Below, piece after piece: positions 1 through 11,700 of a DNA stretch of 64,000 bases (positions within the stretch are counted from its first letter, which is position 1; each line of letters begins with the position of its first letter). The position numbers were made by a program, and so were the translations under genes. The notes under the pieces were generated by a model. The model searched no databases. It had not been told where the DNA came from and saw only the letters and a list, made by a program, of their open reading frames with translations. Source of the DNA: Linum tenue (Eukaryota > Streptophyta > Magnoliopsida > Malpighiales > Linaceae); assembly GCA_946122785.1 (NCBI GenBank), contig CAMGYJ010000006.1:35546066-35610065 (forward strand), read 5' to 3'.

Positions 1-733
1 CAGTTTGAGATAGAGCAGCAGTATGCTCTTGAGATTTTTAAGATGGGCAGCAGTTATGCCCTTGAGAATCGTGGTGAAGAGCCACCACGATAAGTTTAAG
101 ATGTTAGGGGGATGAATCGTTACGACTTCCCTAACTAAGTTTAAGTTTAAGGAAAGCCTGAATGGCTTCTCATACGTATGAGTTGGCAATCGGACTAGCT
201 AGTGAGGGATCCCCGTGTCAGTCAAGAATTTAAGTAGAGATTTGAGTTTTAAGAGTACAGTTTCAAGAGTCAAGTTTTTTTCAATAGTGGAGGTACAAAA
301 CAACTTCCACTAAGTTAAGTGATCAAGTATTAATAAGATGTTGAACGTAAGGGCGTAGACTGACCCCATCTCACTCACCAGTTTTAAAGAGGACTAAGAG
401 GAGTTAGAGAGCAGCGAGTTCGAGTGGAGCTAGCTAGAGGAGGACGGTACGAGCGGCACAGAGGATGTCTAGTCAGAGTTTTTCGCACAAGCAGCAACTT
501 TGGAGACTAGTTAGTTATTGTGTATTATGATTATGAGTACAGACTGGAGATTATTTTGAGATCAGGTTGAGTTTTTAAAGATTGAGTTTTTGCCCAAGTG
601 TTGGGGCTTTTGATTTAAACTTAATAAATAAAGTCAGTTTGTTTTATTTTAAAATGTGGGTTGGGTTGCTCCGGGGTAACCGGTTTTTGGTTTGAGTTAA
701 GGTTTGGTTTTCAAAAAGAGTCGGGGCGTTTCA
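1..733 (+). repeat. LTR fragment (3' part), Ty3/gypsy-like
   Basis: No coding frame is convincing. The stretch ends in CGGGGCGTTTCA at 733, a typical right end of a plant gypsy LTR (TG...CA type), and an AATAAA-rich A/T tract near 623-630 looks like the polyadenylation part of an LTR read on the plus strand. Position 734 resumes minus-strand protease-type sequence of a different element, so I infer that this LTR was inserted into, or joined to, the neighbouring Tekay-like remnant. The left end lies outside the window. The orientation rests only on the AATAAA position. Confidence 0.5.
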
Positions 734-881
734 ATTAATCAAAAAGCTTCCAAGGCAGAAAGAAAACCACGAGTCTCCTTTTTCTTAATGCCTCGGGATA
801 CAACAGGGCCTTTATCTGGTGTGTTGAATAACACTTCTTTCTTTTGACACTCCACAACAGCTCCATGTGTTGCCAGATAGT

Positions 882-1187
882 CTATCCAAGGATGACATCG
901 AATTCATCAAAAGGTAGCAGAATTAAATCTGTTGCTAGGAAAGCTCCTTCCACACAAATGAAGGAACTTCTAATAACTGAATCTACCTTCAAGGTATCTC
1001 CCAGAGGTGTTTTAACACATAAGGTATAACCTAGCTTATCTGGAACTAAGCGTAGCATATGTGCAAACGTATATGACATGAATGAGTGAGAGGAACCAGT
1101 TTCGATCAAAGCATATAATTGCTTGCCAAGGATAGAAAGCATACTAGTCACAACTTCTGGTGCCACTTCTGCCTCACCTCGAGTCAT
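882..1187 (-). pseudogene. Retroviral-type aspartic protease fragment (RVP_2 type), gypsy element
   Basis: The minus-strand frame encodes about 100 residues of a plant gypsy protease. The active-site loop reads ALIETGSSHSF where the family normally has D-[ST]-G, so the catalytic Asp appears to be replaced by Glu. The second conserved stretch, PFDEFDVILG, is present. It follows the zinc knuckle and gag on the same strand, the usual gag-protease order. No reverse transcriptase follows because the sequence is interrupted at 734 by an unrelated LTR. It is probably dead. Confidence 0.75.
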
Positions 1188-1223
1188 TGCATAAACCCTC
1201 GGTGCTCCCTGTGCTCTGGTACC

Positions 1224-1544
1224 CTACGTACCACTTCCTGACGGCTGATTTCCACCACCACCTATACCACCCTGTGAACCACCATGACCACTTTGAAATC
1301 CACTACGGCCTCCCTGGTAACCACCCCTGAATGGGGCTCTACTAAACTGCATTGAAGGCTCGGACTGTGTAGCTCTTATCTCTCTCGAATGCGGGCAATC
1401 CCTCATGATGTGCTCAGGTTGGCCACATTGAAAGCATACACCAGAAAATCTCCTACACTCTCCAAGATGCCTCTTCTGAGAAACTTGACAAAATGGAAAT
1501 TGTGTGGCTGAGGAAATTGGTGCCCTGTATGATGTTCCCGACAT
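1224..1544 (-). pseudogene. Gag C-terminal part with CCHC zinc knuckle, Tekay/Del-like element
   Basis: The minus-strand frame has one CCHC knuckle, CFQCGQPEHIMRDC (C-x2-C-x4-H-x4-C), followed by a Gly/Ser/Gln-rich tail (GGYQGGRSGFQSGHGG). This is the usual nucleocapsid-like end of gag in chromovirus-type gypsy elements and would bind the element's RNA. A lysine-rich piece upstream (about 1600-1747) lies in another frame, so at least one frameshift separates this block from the gag core at 1847-2296. Confidence 0.75.
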
Positions 1545-1846
1545 AGATTGACTCGGTGTTCTCCCAAAACTGCTAGGACCCTTCCTTGGGTGGTAACGAG
1601 GTCCAATAATTTACTCCTACTTCCTTTTCTTTTCTTCTCCTTGGCCTTTTTCCTCTCGACCCTCAACTTCATAGGCTTCATACTTAAGTGCTGCTCCTTG
1701 ATTGTGGCCATGCTCTCTTCATCAACCCTGTGGATCTTTTCTTTCAACCTAGGCGCAGACCATGCAAGTATCTCATCTTCTTCTTATGCTCAGTATCCGC
1801 CAACCCATCTTCAAAGTAGAGTAGTCGAACAAACTTGATGGTGTAC

Positions 1847-2296
1847 TCAGTAACTGTCATTCTCCTGCTTAAGGTTGGTGAATTCATTATTCTTTGCCCT
1901 GATAAAAGCTTCGGGAAGAAACTCTGTCTTAAAGGCCTTCAAGAATTCCTCCCAGGTGAACTGAACTCGTTCACCATTAATTCTAGAGATTGCGGACCAC
2001 CAGCTCCTCGCGTACCCTTTCAGGAGAAAAACAACATATTGTACTTTTTCCTCTGGGGTCGCATAAAGATACTCAAACACATCTTCCATCTCCCTCAACC
2101 ACTCTACCACAGCATCTGGACTCACATCTCCCTTGAAGTCCCTATCACCCAAACTCTTCATCTTTGCATAGTCTAATACTGGCGGTCTTGCATCAACCGC
2201 CCCCACTCCTCTCGACTGGTCAGTAGGAACATTATGACAACTTCCGTGCGAGCTACAAGGAAATATTGGCCTTAGATTGATCCACACAAAATTCAT
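1847..2296 (-). pseudogene. Gag core (retrotransposon gag domain), Tekay/Del-like element
   Basis: The minus-strand frame carries the retrotransposon-gag core. It has the W-L-x-x-M-E block (EWLREMEDVFEYL), the stretch with ARSWW, then TWEEFLKAFKTEFLP, which match the conserved order in plant Ty3/gypsy gag. It would form the virus-like particle. It lies about 240 bp downstream (on the minus strand) of the primer binding site at 2538-2549, the expected place for a gag start. The reading frame breaks before the zinc knuckle. Confidence 0.8.
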
Positions 2297-2537
2297 TCTT
2301 CACCAAATCTCTCACTTCGTTAAAACAAAATTTTCCCAAAATAATTACTTGAAAACAAATAAGTTCAAAACTCAATTTTGAAAACCAAGATGCAGGTAAT
2401 TTCATCCAACATACCAATACACATAATCATGTCAAACTCAATTTCCAGTTTAAGTCATTATGGGGTACTCCCCTCCTTAGGAGTGTTTAACCTCCCATAG
2501 GGTATAGTACGGCATAACAGAAAAAAGAGGGAACCGG

Positions 2538-2549
2538 GCTCTGATACCA
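2538..2549 (-). other. Primer binding site, tRNA-iMet type
   Basis: Read on the minus strand the site is TGGTATCAGAGC, complementary to the 3' end of plant initiator tRNA-Met. It sits 3 bp inside the LTR edge at 2553, exactly where minus-strand cDNA synthesis starts in gypsy elements. This fixes the element's orientation (minus) and shows that the LTR at 2553-4909 is its 5' LTR. Confidence 0.9.
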
Positions 2550-2552
2550 AAC

Positions 2553-4909
2553 TGTAACACCCTACCCTATACTTTTTTGCCTAATTATATTGTTCATACA
2601 ATTGCAGTGGAATTAATCTTGGGTGTTACATTTATTATCAAAATTTACCCTAATAAAATTTCGACATGAATACTTGCGCAATGGGCTAACAGTTCTTGCA
2701 ACTTATCCTGCACAATAATTCATCACAAACATATATACTCACAACCATATGCATTGGCTTTTCATAGCCATAGTCACAGTTTCATACTACACAACTGCAT
2801 ACTATACTGATACATGCTATAATCATCACAACTTACATAATTACACAATATACACATATCATCAACTTTCCACACCAGTGGATATCTCACACTACATCAG
2901 AAGCTAGTATGCACATGAAAAACGTTCTCAAATTTTTTTTACAAAAAGGTGTGGATCACTGGCCAAAATCCCGAGTAGTAGTCCAAGCACAGAATAGTTG
3001 AAGACCATACCTCATCTTGCCTTCAACTCTTGCTCAGCTCCCACCTATACACCTATCTATTGCTGCTGATGATGATGATCTGCTTACACTTGGCATAAGC
3101 AGAGAAAAAAGGATAGAAAGAGGGTCAGCTCATAGGCTGAGTGAGCTATCATTATGCATCGTGAGTTCATAACAGAGCATACCCCTACATTACATCTAGC
3201 AAATAAGCCAAAGCACTAGGATCAGACCTCAGCCATCCGACGTCCAAATAGGCAAAAGACTCAACCATCGGATGTAGTCATACATACCCCAACATCCCGT
3301 CGGATGTGGTCATACATACCCCACACCACTATGGGTGTAGTCATACCCCGACACCACTCTGGGTGTGGTCATATCTCGTAAGAAATCTTCAGTCACCGCC
3401 ACATGAGAGGTGTGACTATCATACATATCATAATAGAGTAATAGCATAGGGAGCCCTAATTACTATGTAGTTGACCGTGAGACCACAGCACTCATATTTG
3501 GTATCCTTATACATGATTCATATCTCATCTTGCTTAATCATTATTCATTACTTGCACATGTACTTGACCTGGCCATAATTGGCTCAACATAGGTAAATCA
3601 GGAGTCGTATAATTGCACTTCCTCGGGATAAACCCTCGTGCAAGTCATCCTCCTTAAACATCATAATATCACCAGGGAATATATATTTTCCCACTTGTGC
3701 ATCCAAATACAACAATCATGAAAAATCATACCTAATCACCTTCTCAAACCATCATAAAGCATATTAACAGTCAAGCCCGCAATTCGCAACATATACACAA
3801 TCATCAGCATAAAAGTTCATACACCCCTAATCATGCCATTCTAGTTCACCTAGGTCAATTCTAAGCATCAATATAATTTTCGTGATACGACAAACCCGGT
3901 ATGCGGTGCTAATCCCTCACCAGTTCTGGTCGTTCAAACACCGGTTTAACTTCCCGTACTAAAACGTCAATTTCACGAACGAACCCCGAATTAAAATCCG
4001 AGACCGTCATAATATCCCCTGCAGTATCCCCGTCAATATTAGTTCTAGGCTCCGGGTCAAATTCTTGATAAAAACACATCAAACCCTGGCCGGAGCTAAA
4101 TTCAGCGATTTGGACCCGATCTAAATAATAGCCGAAATTCATGGATTAGAACTAGGGGATTAATTACCTCGCTACAGGAAGCTCGTATAAGAAATTTGGG
4201 CTCAATCCGGCTTCTGAATACTCCGAAACCCTAATTTGGCTTATTGAGAATTCAAGAAATTACTGATCCAAAAACTCGTTTTAAAGCTCTAAATCGGTAA
4301 ATCACGATGTATAGATGGATTAGGCATTACCTATGGGATTTTTGGATCACTAGAACTCAAGAATTGAGCTTGGGAATTTTCTTTCTCGCCTCCCCTGAAC
4401 GGCATCTGCTCTCGGTCCAGAAATGGTAAAAGGAAGAAGAAAGAGTTGGAATGGAAAGGAGGGGTTTTACTATATATATGCCGGCAATTATAATACATAT
4501 ATGGGTCAGACTGGCGTACGTCAGACGTATACTATACGTCAGGTACTACTAGTGAGATATCTCTATCTAAACCATGAATTACATCGAGTTTGGGGTGTGA
4601 TACTATACCCTAACCTCTAATGGATAAACCCGGCACCGATTTTCTAAACCCCAACCCGAAGTTTGATTTAATGAAAAACAAAAATAAACCGTTGAGATCG
4701 GCCGGAGCTCATCTAAGTACATCTAACGGCTAGATCACCTGGCATATAGTATACGCCTGACGTACACCAGTCATCACCATATATATATATATACTTATCC
4801 GATCGATTGATAATCCGATTTTCGTCGAAATACTGCCAAAATGCTCGATTTTAAATCGTGAAATTTTCTAGTGGCAGTAATAAGATTTTAGCCGAAACAG
4901 GATGTTACA
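2553..4909 (-). repeat. 5' LTR of the Tekay/Del-like element (2357 bp)
   Basis: The LTR runs from TGTAACACCC (2553) to GGATGTTACA (4909), giving matching TGTAACA...TGTTACA ends, with the iMet primer site just outside the left edge. It holds no supported gene; short frames at 3909-4142 and 4423-4620 look incidental. Around 3230-3420 there are repeated pieces of the type CGGATGTGGTCATACATACC and GGGTGTGGTCAT. A 33-bp near-perfect inverted repeat lies at 4510-4542 and 4739-4771. The sequence right of 4909 is Athila-1, so this element was probably inserted into Athila-1, with GGTAA (4910-4914) as the candidate right target duplication. Confidence 0.85.
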
Positions 4910-6468
4910 GGTAACCTCTAAATGCTAGAGTTCATGGGATGGTCGTCACCACCAGCTCGTCCGGAGGTCTTAGACACGTGCTCAGATGACTGGCGATTGG
5001 GTTGGACATGGGAAAAATGCTTTTTGGGTGGTGGCAATCATGACGTGAGGTTCTACATCTTCAACCTAAACCCGAAGGCTCTATGGTTTTGACTAAAACC
5101 CTTCTCTTCAATCAACGGCCACTAGCATCGTCCAAAACCCCAATCTCTCCCTTCCAACTATCAGCGATCATGAACAACCTTGAAGCACTCTTCCTCGGTC
5201 AACTCTTGCCAGTTCTTTAAGGTTTGGTAGTGAAGGAATTCTAAACAATGTGGCGTTTTGTTGACTTGGGTGCCAAGAAAACCCTCCTAGAGCATGTACT
5301 TTGGTTTTTCGTGGTACTCTACTTTATTTAACCCATTTTATTACCTCTTTTTTGTTTCTCTTTTCTTTTCTTTTCATTTCTTTCTTTTTTTTTTTTCTTT
5401 TTGAGGGGGGTATTAGAGAGTAAAAACACTTACCACCTAAACATTGATCGACCAATGCTCTCTTTTTGAGGAACTAACTTCAACTCTACACTCCATTTTG
5501 CACTTCTAGCAAGAACCACACATGAACATCCTATGTAGAACCTATATGGAAACTCAACGATAAGAGTTCTGAGACACACGGGCGACTCATGTTTGGACAC
5601 GAAGAAAGGATTTGGGGGTAGTTCTACTAACACCTTTAAGCTCACACGAACAAAGCTCCTAAACTGAGAACGACCCACAGCGTCACACGGCTCTAAGGGA
5701 TTGACTAAGGGATGATGCATCTCGGGACAATCAACTTTTGGGGCGTGGACTAATCTTGTGCCTCCATCATACTAGCTAGTGATAACTTGTGATGATACAC
5801 ACCATGGTAAGAAGGAACTATCTCACCGAAAGAAACGAACGGCTCAAAGCTCACAGGCTACCTAGTTACCCAACCATCTATTCCCATTCACAAACATGAT
5901 GCATGGCAATTGTAAAGAACAAGTGATCAAGTCAAGACCTGCATTCATTTATGCACACTTTGAGAACTAAACTCTTGCCCTATCCTAATGAACTTTTCAG
6001 TCATCATCATAGGATATGCTCAAGCACATGCATAGTTCAAGATTAATGCCACCAACATGAGAATTTCCCACCATCCGGTCACTTTGAACATGCAAACGTT
6101 GCTTGGAGCCCTCAAATTTTTGAAATTTGGGCATACAAAAGGCTCCAAGCAACATCTCACTCACACAAGCACACTAGTAGACTACCCCCCACACTTAAAC
6201 TCGGCATTGCCCTCAATGGTGTAAGAAAGGGGTAGAGTGATGTTACCGCTTGGGCTTGGTGAGTGAATGTAGGAATCGAACCGGGGTAGGATAATTGAAT
6301 CTTCAAGGAGAGACAACAAAAAACACACACAAGCACAATACGATTCGCTCGAGGCGAGGTTATTATAAGCACAATACATAGTAGTAGTAGTTCGAGCTTT
6401 CTAACCTTCGTTGGCTTGCCTCCCAACAAGCGCTTCTTTAACGTCTTCAGCTAGACGGAGACTCCGGG
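4910..6468 (-). mobile_element. Athila-1, 3' non-coding region (truncated)
   Basis: This segment aligns by eye with the post-ORF1 region of Athila-4 (plus strand, about 41090-42550) in reverse. Shared blocks are the AACCTCTAAATG and GGTCTTAGACACG pieces near 4912-4977, the CTCCAAGCAAC block near 6140 and the CCTCGCCTCGAGCG-like block near 6350. A PPT-like tract (complement of TTAAGTGTGGGGGG) lies at 6184-6198. ORF1 and most of the post-pol spacer are absent: the sequence passes from the integrase end (about 6430-6468) directly into the post-ORF1 part. The PPT and 3' LTR are lost beyond 4910. Confidence 0.8.
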
Positions 6469-7600
6469 TCATGCATCTTGCAGGAACACCACCTCCTTGT
6501 GTGGCACTACCGCTCCTCCAAGGTAACGCTTCAGGCGGTGTCCATTCACTTTGAAAGTTCCATCCTCCGGGTGAGAGATCTCAACCACCCCGTATGTGAA
6601 TACTTGTGTTATCACATACGGGCCCGACCATTTCGATCTTAACTTGCCAGGGAATAACTTCAACCGGGAGTTGTACAAGAGAACCTGGTCTCCCGGCTGG
6701 AAATCCTTCCCTCCTTTCAGGCGAGCATCATGCAAGCGCTTCGTCCTCTCCTTGTAAATCTTGGTGTTCTCATAGGCTTGGAGACGCCACTCCTCAAGTT
6801 CAAGCACCTGCAACTTTCTTTCATTTCCACACAAACTAGGGTCCATATTCAAAAGCTTTGTGGCCCACAAAGCCTTGTACTCTATCACTACGGGTAAGTG
6901 GCACGCTTTGCCATACACCAAATGCTAAGGCGAGACGCCTATTGGTGTTTTGTAGGCCGTGCGGTATGCCCATAGAGCATCATCGAGCTTTGTGGACCAA
7001 TCCTTGCGGGATTGATCCACTGTCTTTTCCAGGATTCGTTTTAGCTCCCTATTTGATAGCTCGACTTGTCCACTAGTTTGGGGGTGATAGGCCATGGATA
7101 CCCAGTGGGTGACACCGTAGCAAGCGAGGAGCTTATCGAATTGCACTTGAAAATGGGTTCCTCGGTCGCTAACAATGGCCCTCGGGGTCCCAAACCATTA
7201 AAACAGCTTTTTCAGAAATCCACATACTCGTCTTGTATCATTGGTGGGGAGAGCTTGAGCCTCAACCCACCTCGAGACGTAGTCTACGGCCACAAGGATG
7301 TATTTGTTACCAAAAGACGAGGGGAAAGGTCACATAAAATCGATGCCCCAAACGTCAAAAATCTCACAATGGCTCACGATAGAAATTGTTTGGGGCATCT
7401 CATTTTGATTAGAAGCATTACCTGTCCTTTGGCATCTGTCGCAATGGCTCACGAATTTGTAGGCATCCCAGAAAAGGCTTGGCCAATAGAATCCAGACTG
7501 GATCACCTTTCTTGCAGTTCGGTTGCCTCGATGGTGACCCCCAGCTGGCCCCGTATGGCAATGGTTCAGAATATCTTCCATCTCCTCCTCCAATACGCAC
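6469..7600 (-). pseudogene. Athila-1 integrase (broken)
   Basis: Minus-strand frames give a nearly full integrase. The HHCC zinc domain (HTGPAGGHHRG... CDRCQ) is at about 7330-7590. Catalytic blocks are GIDFM (first Asp), SDRGTHF (second Asp) and [10 protein letters not shown] (Glu). The C-terminal domain is at 6469-6921 with the Athila-type RWSGPY-like core (SKWSGPYVITQVF) and a terminal KVNGHRLKRYLGGA block. The core is interrupted near 7147-7330 and by a stop at about 6922. The gene would insert cDNA into the genome, but this copy cannot make one continuous protein. Confidence 0.85.
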
Positions 7601-7677
7601 CTTGGAATGACTCCGTCAGTCCCAATTCGAAAAAGGTGAGGGCCGTCCCAGAAGTAGGCACGGAGATTGGAGAAGAA

Positions 7678-9326
7678 CTAGTTTCTCTCATGGGTAGCCA
7701 TCCCCTTGCTTAGCTGCTTTCCAACCAAGTAATTGGAAAAGTCGGCGAACCAAGGGGCGATACTCTCTGCAGCGGCGAGGACGAGTAGACGCTCATCAGG
7801 GAAAGTGTCATTTATCTCTCTCGGATGCGTGCTACTTCCCGGCCCTTCGAGCCGCGAGAGGTGGTCAGCTGCAAGGTTTTCGGCCCCTTTTTTATCCTTG
7901 ATCTCCACATCGAACTCTTGCAGCAGCATTATCCATCGAATCAGTCGAGGCTTGGCATCCGCCTTGCTCATCAAGAAGCGGATGACAGAGTTATCTGTGT
8001 AGACAACAACCTTGGAGAGCACCAGATAAGACCTAAATTTATCGAAAGCAAAGATTACTTCTAACAACTCTTTCTCCGTGGTTGTGTAGTTCTCCTAAGC
8101 ATCATTTAGTGTCTTTGAGGCGTAGCAAATAGGTTGGAAGTGTCTACCCCTCCTTTGGCCCAAAACTGCTCCCACTGCATAATCACTAGCATCGCACATG
8201 AGCTCGAAGGGGAGGTTCCAATCTAGTGAGACCATTATGGGGGCATTGGTGAGCCTCTCTTTAAGGATGTTGCAAGCATCAAATAATTCCTTTTTGAAAA
8301 GGAATGGGGCATCCTTCTCCACAAGCTTGGTCAAGGGCAATGCGATCTTGGAGAAGTTTTTGATGAAACGGCGGTAAAACCACGCATGCCCAAGGAAACT
8401 CCTTATGCCCTTAACTGTGGTAGGGGGAGGTAGTTTGCTTATTGTCTCAACTTTGGCGCGATCCACCTCAATGCCCTGCTTGTAGATTTTGTGATCCAAC
8501 ACAATGCCCTCCCGGACCATAAAATGGGACTTCTCTCAATTCAAGGCTAGATTGGTTTCCTCACATTGCTCGAGGACCTTCTCCAAGTTGGCCAGACTAT
8601 GAGAGAATGAATCTCCAAACACTGAGAAGTCGTCTATGAATACTTCCATTATCTCCCCAACTAGCTTATCAAAGATGGCCACCATGCACCTCTTGAATGT
8701 TACCGGGGCATTGCACAATCCAAACGGGATTCGTCGGTAAGCAAAGGTCCCGAAGGGGCATGTGAATGTCGTCTTGGCTTGATATTCTGGGGAAATTGGG
8801 ATGTGGAAGTATCCTGACATCCCATCCAAGAAGCAGTAGTAACCATGCCCAGAGAGTCTCTCCAGTATTTGATCGATGAAAGGCAAAGGGAAGTGGTCCT
8901 TTCGCGTGGCTTCGTTCAATCTTCGATAGTCAATGCACACCCTCCACCCCATCACCGTTATTGTCGGTATAAGCTCTTCCTTTTCATTGGCTACCACTGC
9001 ATTCCTCCCTTCTTAGTGACCAACTGGGTTGGGCTCACCCACTAGCTATCCAAGATAGGGTAGATAATCTCGGGATCCAGCAGCTTAATCACTTCTGCCT
9101 TCACTACTTCTTCTAGATTAGGATTCACTCGCCTCTGCGGTAGCCGAACCGGTTTGGCCCCCTCCTCCAGATGGATCTTGTGTGAACAAAAGTTTGGCCC
9201 AATTCCCCGGATGTCTGTGATCTTCCAAGCTATTGCCCTCTCGTGACGCCTGAGGATCTCAATCAATTCTACCTTCTGATCAGGTGTGAGACTGGCGTTG
9301 ATGATGACTGGAAAGCTTCCCATCAT
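7678..9326 (-). pseudogene. Athila-1 reverse transcriptase and RNase H (broken)
   Basis: Frames at 9326-9042, 8997-8536, 8520-8095 and 8067-7678 line up as one polymerase. The start is VRLPQRRVNPNLEEVV and the thumb-side block is CFLDGMSGYFHIP. The catalytic motif is VFIDDFSVFG (family usual [YF][MIV]DD). RNase H has LMCDASDYAVGAVLG and ends with AADHLSRLE. Stops fall near 9040, 8530 and 8090. The sequence is closest in pattern to the Athila lineage. It belongs with the integrase at 6469-7600 and the PBS at 23656. Confidence 0.88.
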
Positions 9327-9800
9327 CCCTCAAAAAGGCGTACTCGAGGTGAGGAGGTAGCGGTTTCAGTTCCAACTCCGCGCGGGGGGGGGGGGGGGGG
9401 GGGGGGGTTCCTCCAGAGATGTAGGGATTTTTGGCATGGAGGGTAATGCCTCTACTTCTTGGTCTTGCGGGGGTTGGCTAACATCCTCCTGGGAGTCCGG
9501 GGTGTCTGTTCCTACTAAACAACACTCCTCAAGAGGGTCAATAGAAAGGGCACCCGCAGACACGAGTGCCTCCATGAAGTCAAAAACCTCTTCGCAGTAA
9601 TCAAAATCATCATGGCAACGAGACAACTTCATGCTATCATCAATGGAGAATGTGACCTCCTACTTTCTCATCAATGTCTAAGATAACAAAGTCCACATGA
9701 AACACGAGGGGTCCTACTTTAATGAACAAGTCCTCCACAACACCTTTGGGTCGTACTACAGACCTATCTGCTAACTGAATGTGCATCCTTGCCCACTCTT
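9327..9800 (-). pseudogene. Athila-1 protease remnant and protease-RT linker
   Basis: From about 9800 to 9655 the minus strand keeps the C-terminal half of an Athila protease: IQLADRS, then RPKGVVEDLF, then DFVILDID. The half with the DLGAS active site is missing. A proline- and acid-rich linker follows (9632-9366), including a proline run written by an uninterrupted 24-base G tract on the plus strand (9384-9407). Linkers like this lie between protease and RT in Athila pol. No stop-free frame joins the parts. Confidence 0.7.
9384..9407. repeat. Poly-G tract (24 G)
   Basis: An uninterrupted G24 run lies in the protease-RT linker of Athila-1, where the minus strand writes prolines. Such a tract is prone to slippage and to sequencing error, so its true length is uncertain. 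It could form a G-quadruplex, which is inference only. Confidence 0.9.
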
Positions 9801-9876
9801 CCACTTTGCAGTGTCACGGCTACCACATCAACTTCATCGACTGAATTCCAAGATTGAGCCGCCTGTGAGATATCCC

Positions 9877-10351
9877 TTATGTTGTGGCCAGGTTGATCAA
9901 GTGGTTTTTCTGACAATCCAACCCCGCCTCTATGATCGATAACTTCTCCGTTGCCTCTCCAATGAATCTATCGATTCTTTCAAACTTTTTGGAACTCAAG
10001 GCGACAAAGTTCATCACCTCCTCCTCAAGGTGGGTCATCCGGCGGTACTCCACATCCTCATAGTTCCAACTTTCACACCACTCCATAGGTGTTTCTACAC
10101 CACTTACATGCCCTTTATCCTGGAGCATCACTCTGATCAACATATCTAACTTTGCTTCAAGTGGGGTCATACAGCTCCCCATTAGAGTCAGGGCTTCCTA
10201 GGAGTCGGAGTGACGGGGTTGCTCCAGGTCATGCACCTCCTACAAACAATCGGAAAACACCAAGTCTAACACAAGCAAAGAACACACACACTTGCAACAC
10301 TTGAAATTAAAAGCTAGATTAACAACCAACAACTTTTTCAGAATAACAGAC
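9877..10351 (-). pseudogene. Athila-1 gag remnant and 5' leader
   Basis: The frame 10182-9877 keeps two separated gag pieces also seen in Athila-3. PLEAKLDMLIRVMLQDK is the stretch before the zinc knuckle, and a later coiled block is ALSSKKFERIDRFIGEAT. The gag core and the CCHC knuckle between them are deleted. The stretch 10200-10351 is the 5' leader and matches 31150-31290 of Athila-3 closely. It is cut at 10351 by the insertion of Athila-2 and resumes at 23645 with the primer site. Confidence 0.75.
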
Positions 10352-11700
10352 TGATAGACCGTTAATTACACATGTTTTCGCCCCTATTCTTACACCGTTT
10401 GAGATGTGGATTCTCGCTTTTTAGGCCGATATCACGCTAGGTTGTGCTTGTTTGTGCTATTTCAGGTCCTAGTACGTGAATGGAGGCTTGGGAGCGAGTT
10501 TGGGGGCGATTGGACGAAGATCGGACGCGTGGCGAGGTGTTGAGGAAGCCACACGGGAATTCCTGGAACCCACACGGCCGTGCAACTCACCCTTGTGGCC
10601 GTGTGGTTTGTGCCGAGAGCAAACACGGGCATGGAGAAAATTCCACACGGCCGTGTGACTCTGGCCGTGTGGGAAGCCTGAAGTTCGATTAATCGAGACG
10701 CGGCATTTTGGAAGCCACACGGGCAACTGGGTGAGCCACACGGCTGTGTGGCCTGCCCGTGTGAGTCGGGAAATCTTGGTTTTTACCCAATTCCGAGCCA
10801 CAAGTGAGAGAATGGATTTTCTGGAGCAAAAACAGAGTTTTAGAGAGAGAAAGAGCGAAGAACAAACCCTAAGAGCTATTTGGAGTGGATTTCTCACCAT
10901 TGAAGCCCAGATTGCGTCCCTAGGAGTGAAGGACATCCCAGAGCAGATTTTCCTCATCTTTATGAGTATGACTACTCTGATTTCTGTTTTCCTCTCTCTC
11001 TCTCTATGGAGTAGAACCTTTCTCTCACTTGGGTATGAAGAACCCTAGTTCCATGTGTTATGGATTTGATTGTAATGACTTGGGATGATTATACTGTTTG
11101 GTTTTAATCGAATGATGCATGATTCATTGAATTGATTGAAGTCTGATCAGCATTTCTTGATTTCTGCTGCAACCTGAGATAGATAGAATCTGATTAGGTT
11201 GTTAGAGCTACATCATTCAGTAGTAGGTGATTGGCTACACGAGAGTTAGTCAGTTTACTGCTTTGTACTGGAATCCAATTCCAGTAGTGGAGTTCTGTGT
11301 TCATAGCCTCAGCTTTCTATCCCGGTGAAGACTAGTCGTCTGTCGGGTAGTTAGACTGAGAGGGCTTGGTCAGCTTAAGAGATTCCAAGCTACTGACGGA
11401 TCTTCCGCAGTCTAATCAACAGTGAATCAACCCAGGGGAATTACAATTGAACCTAACTAAGGGGCTAGGGGGACTCATTCCCGAGTGACTCTTTCCTGCT
11501 TTTGAAAACCGAACCATTTCCTGCTTTCTTACGGATTTTGCTTTAAACAACAATCATTCGAATTAGTTTGCTAGATAATAGACAATCACGGAGTAAACAG
11601 TAGATCTAGACCCCGGGTTGATAATAGAACTTACCTGTTACTGCATTCCCGGACTGCGATTACACTTGGTCGCAGTTTGGTGTTGTGTTTTGGCGTGTCA
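10352..11700 (+). repeat. Athila-2 5' LTR (outer, complete copy, 1349 bp)
   Basis: It starts TGATAGACCGTTAATT and ends GGCGTGTCA. It matches the 3' LTR at 22294-23644 over its whole length with scattered differences. A CG-rich block at about 10548-10765 carries repeated CACACGGCCGTGTG palindromes (perfect copy at 10644-10657). Downstream CT-rich and GAGAGAAAG tracts (about 10840-11010) look like transcript leader sequence. It is not followed directly by the primer site: an inverted LTR segment intervenes. Confidence 0.88.

Noticed and set aside
7066..7713. Plus-strand open frame of 215 codons
   Set aside because: It lies antisense to the Athila-1 integrase, which has clear catalytic blocks; the plus-strand product shows no domain.
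10469..10957. Minus-strand frame within the Athila-2 5' LTR (also 22411-22971)
   Set aside because: It is present in both LTR copies because the LTRs are repeats, and its Arg/His/Gly-rich product follows from the CACACGG palindromes.
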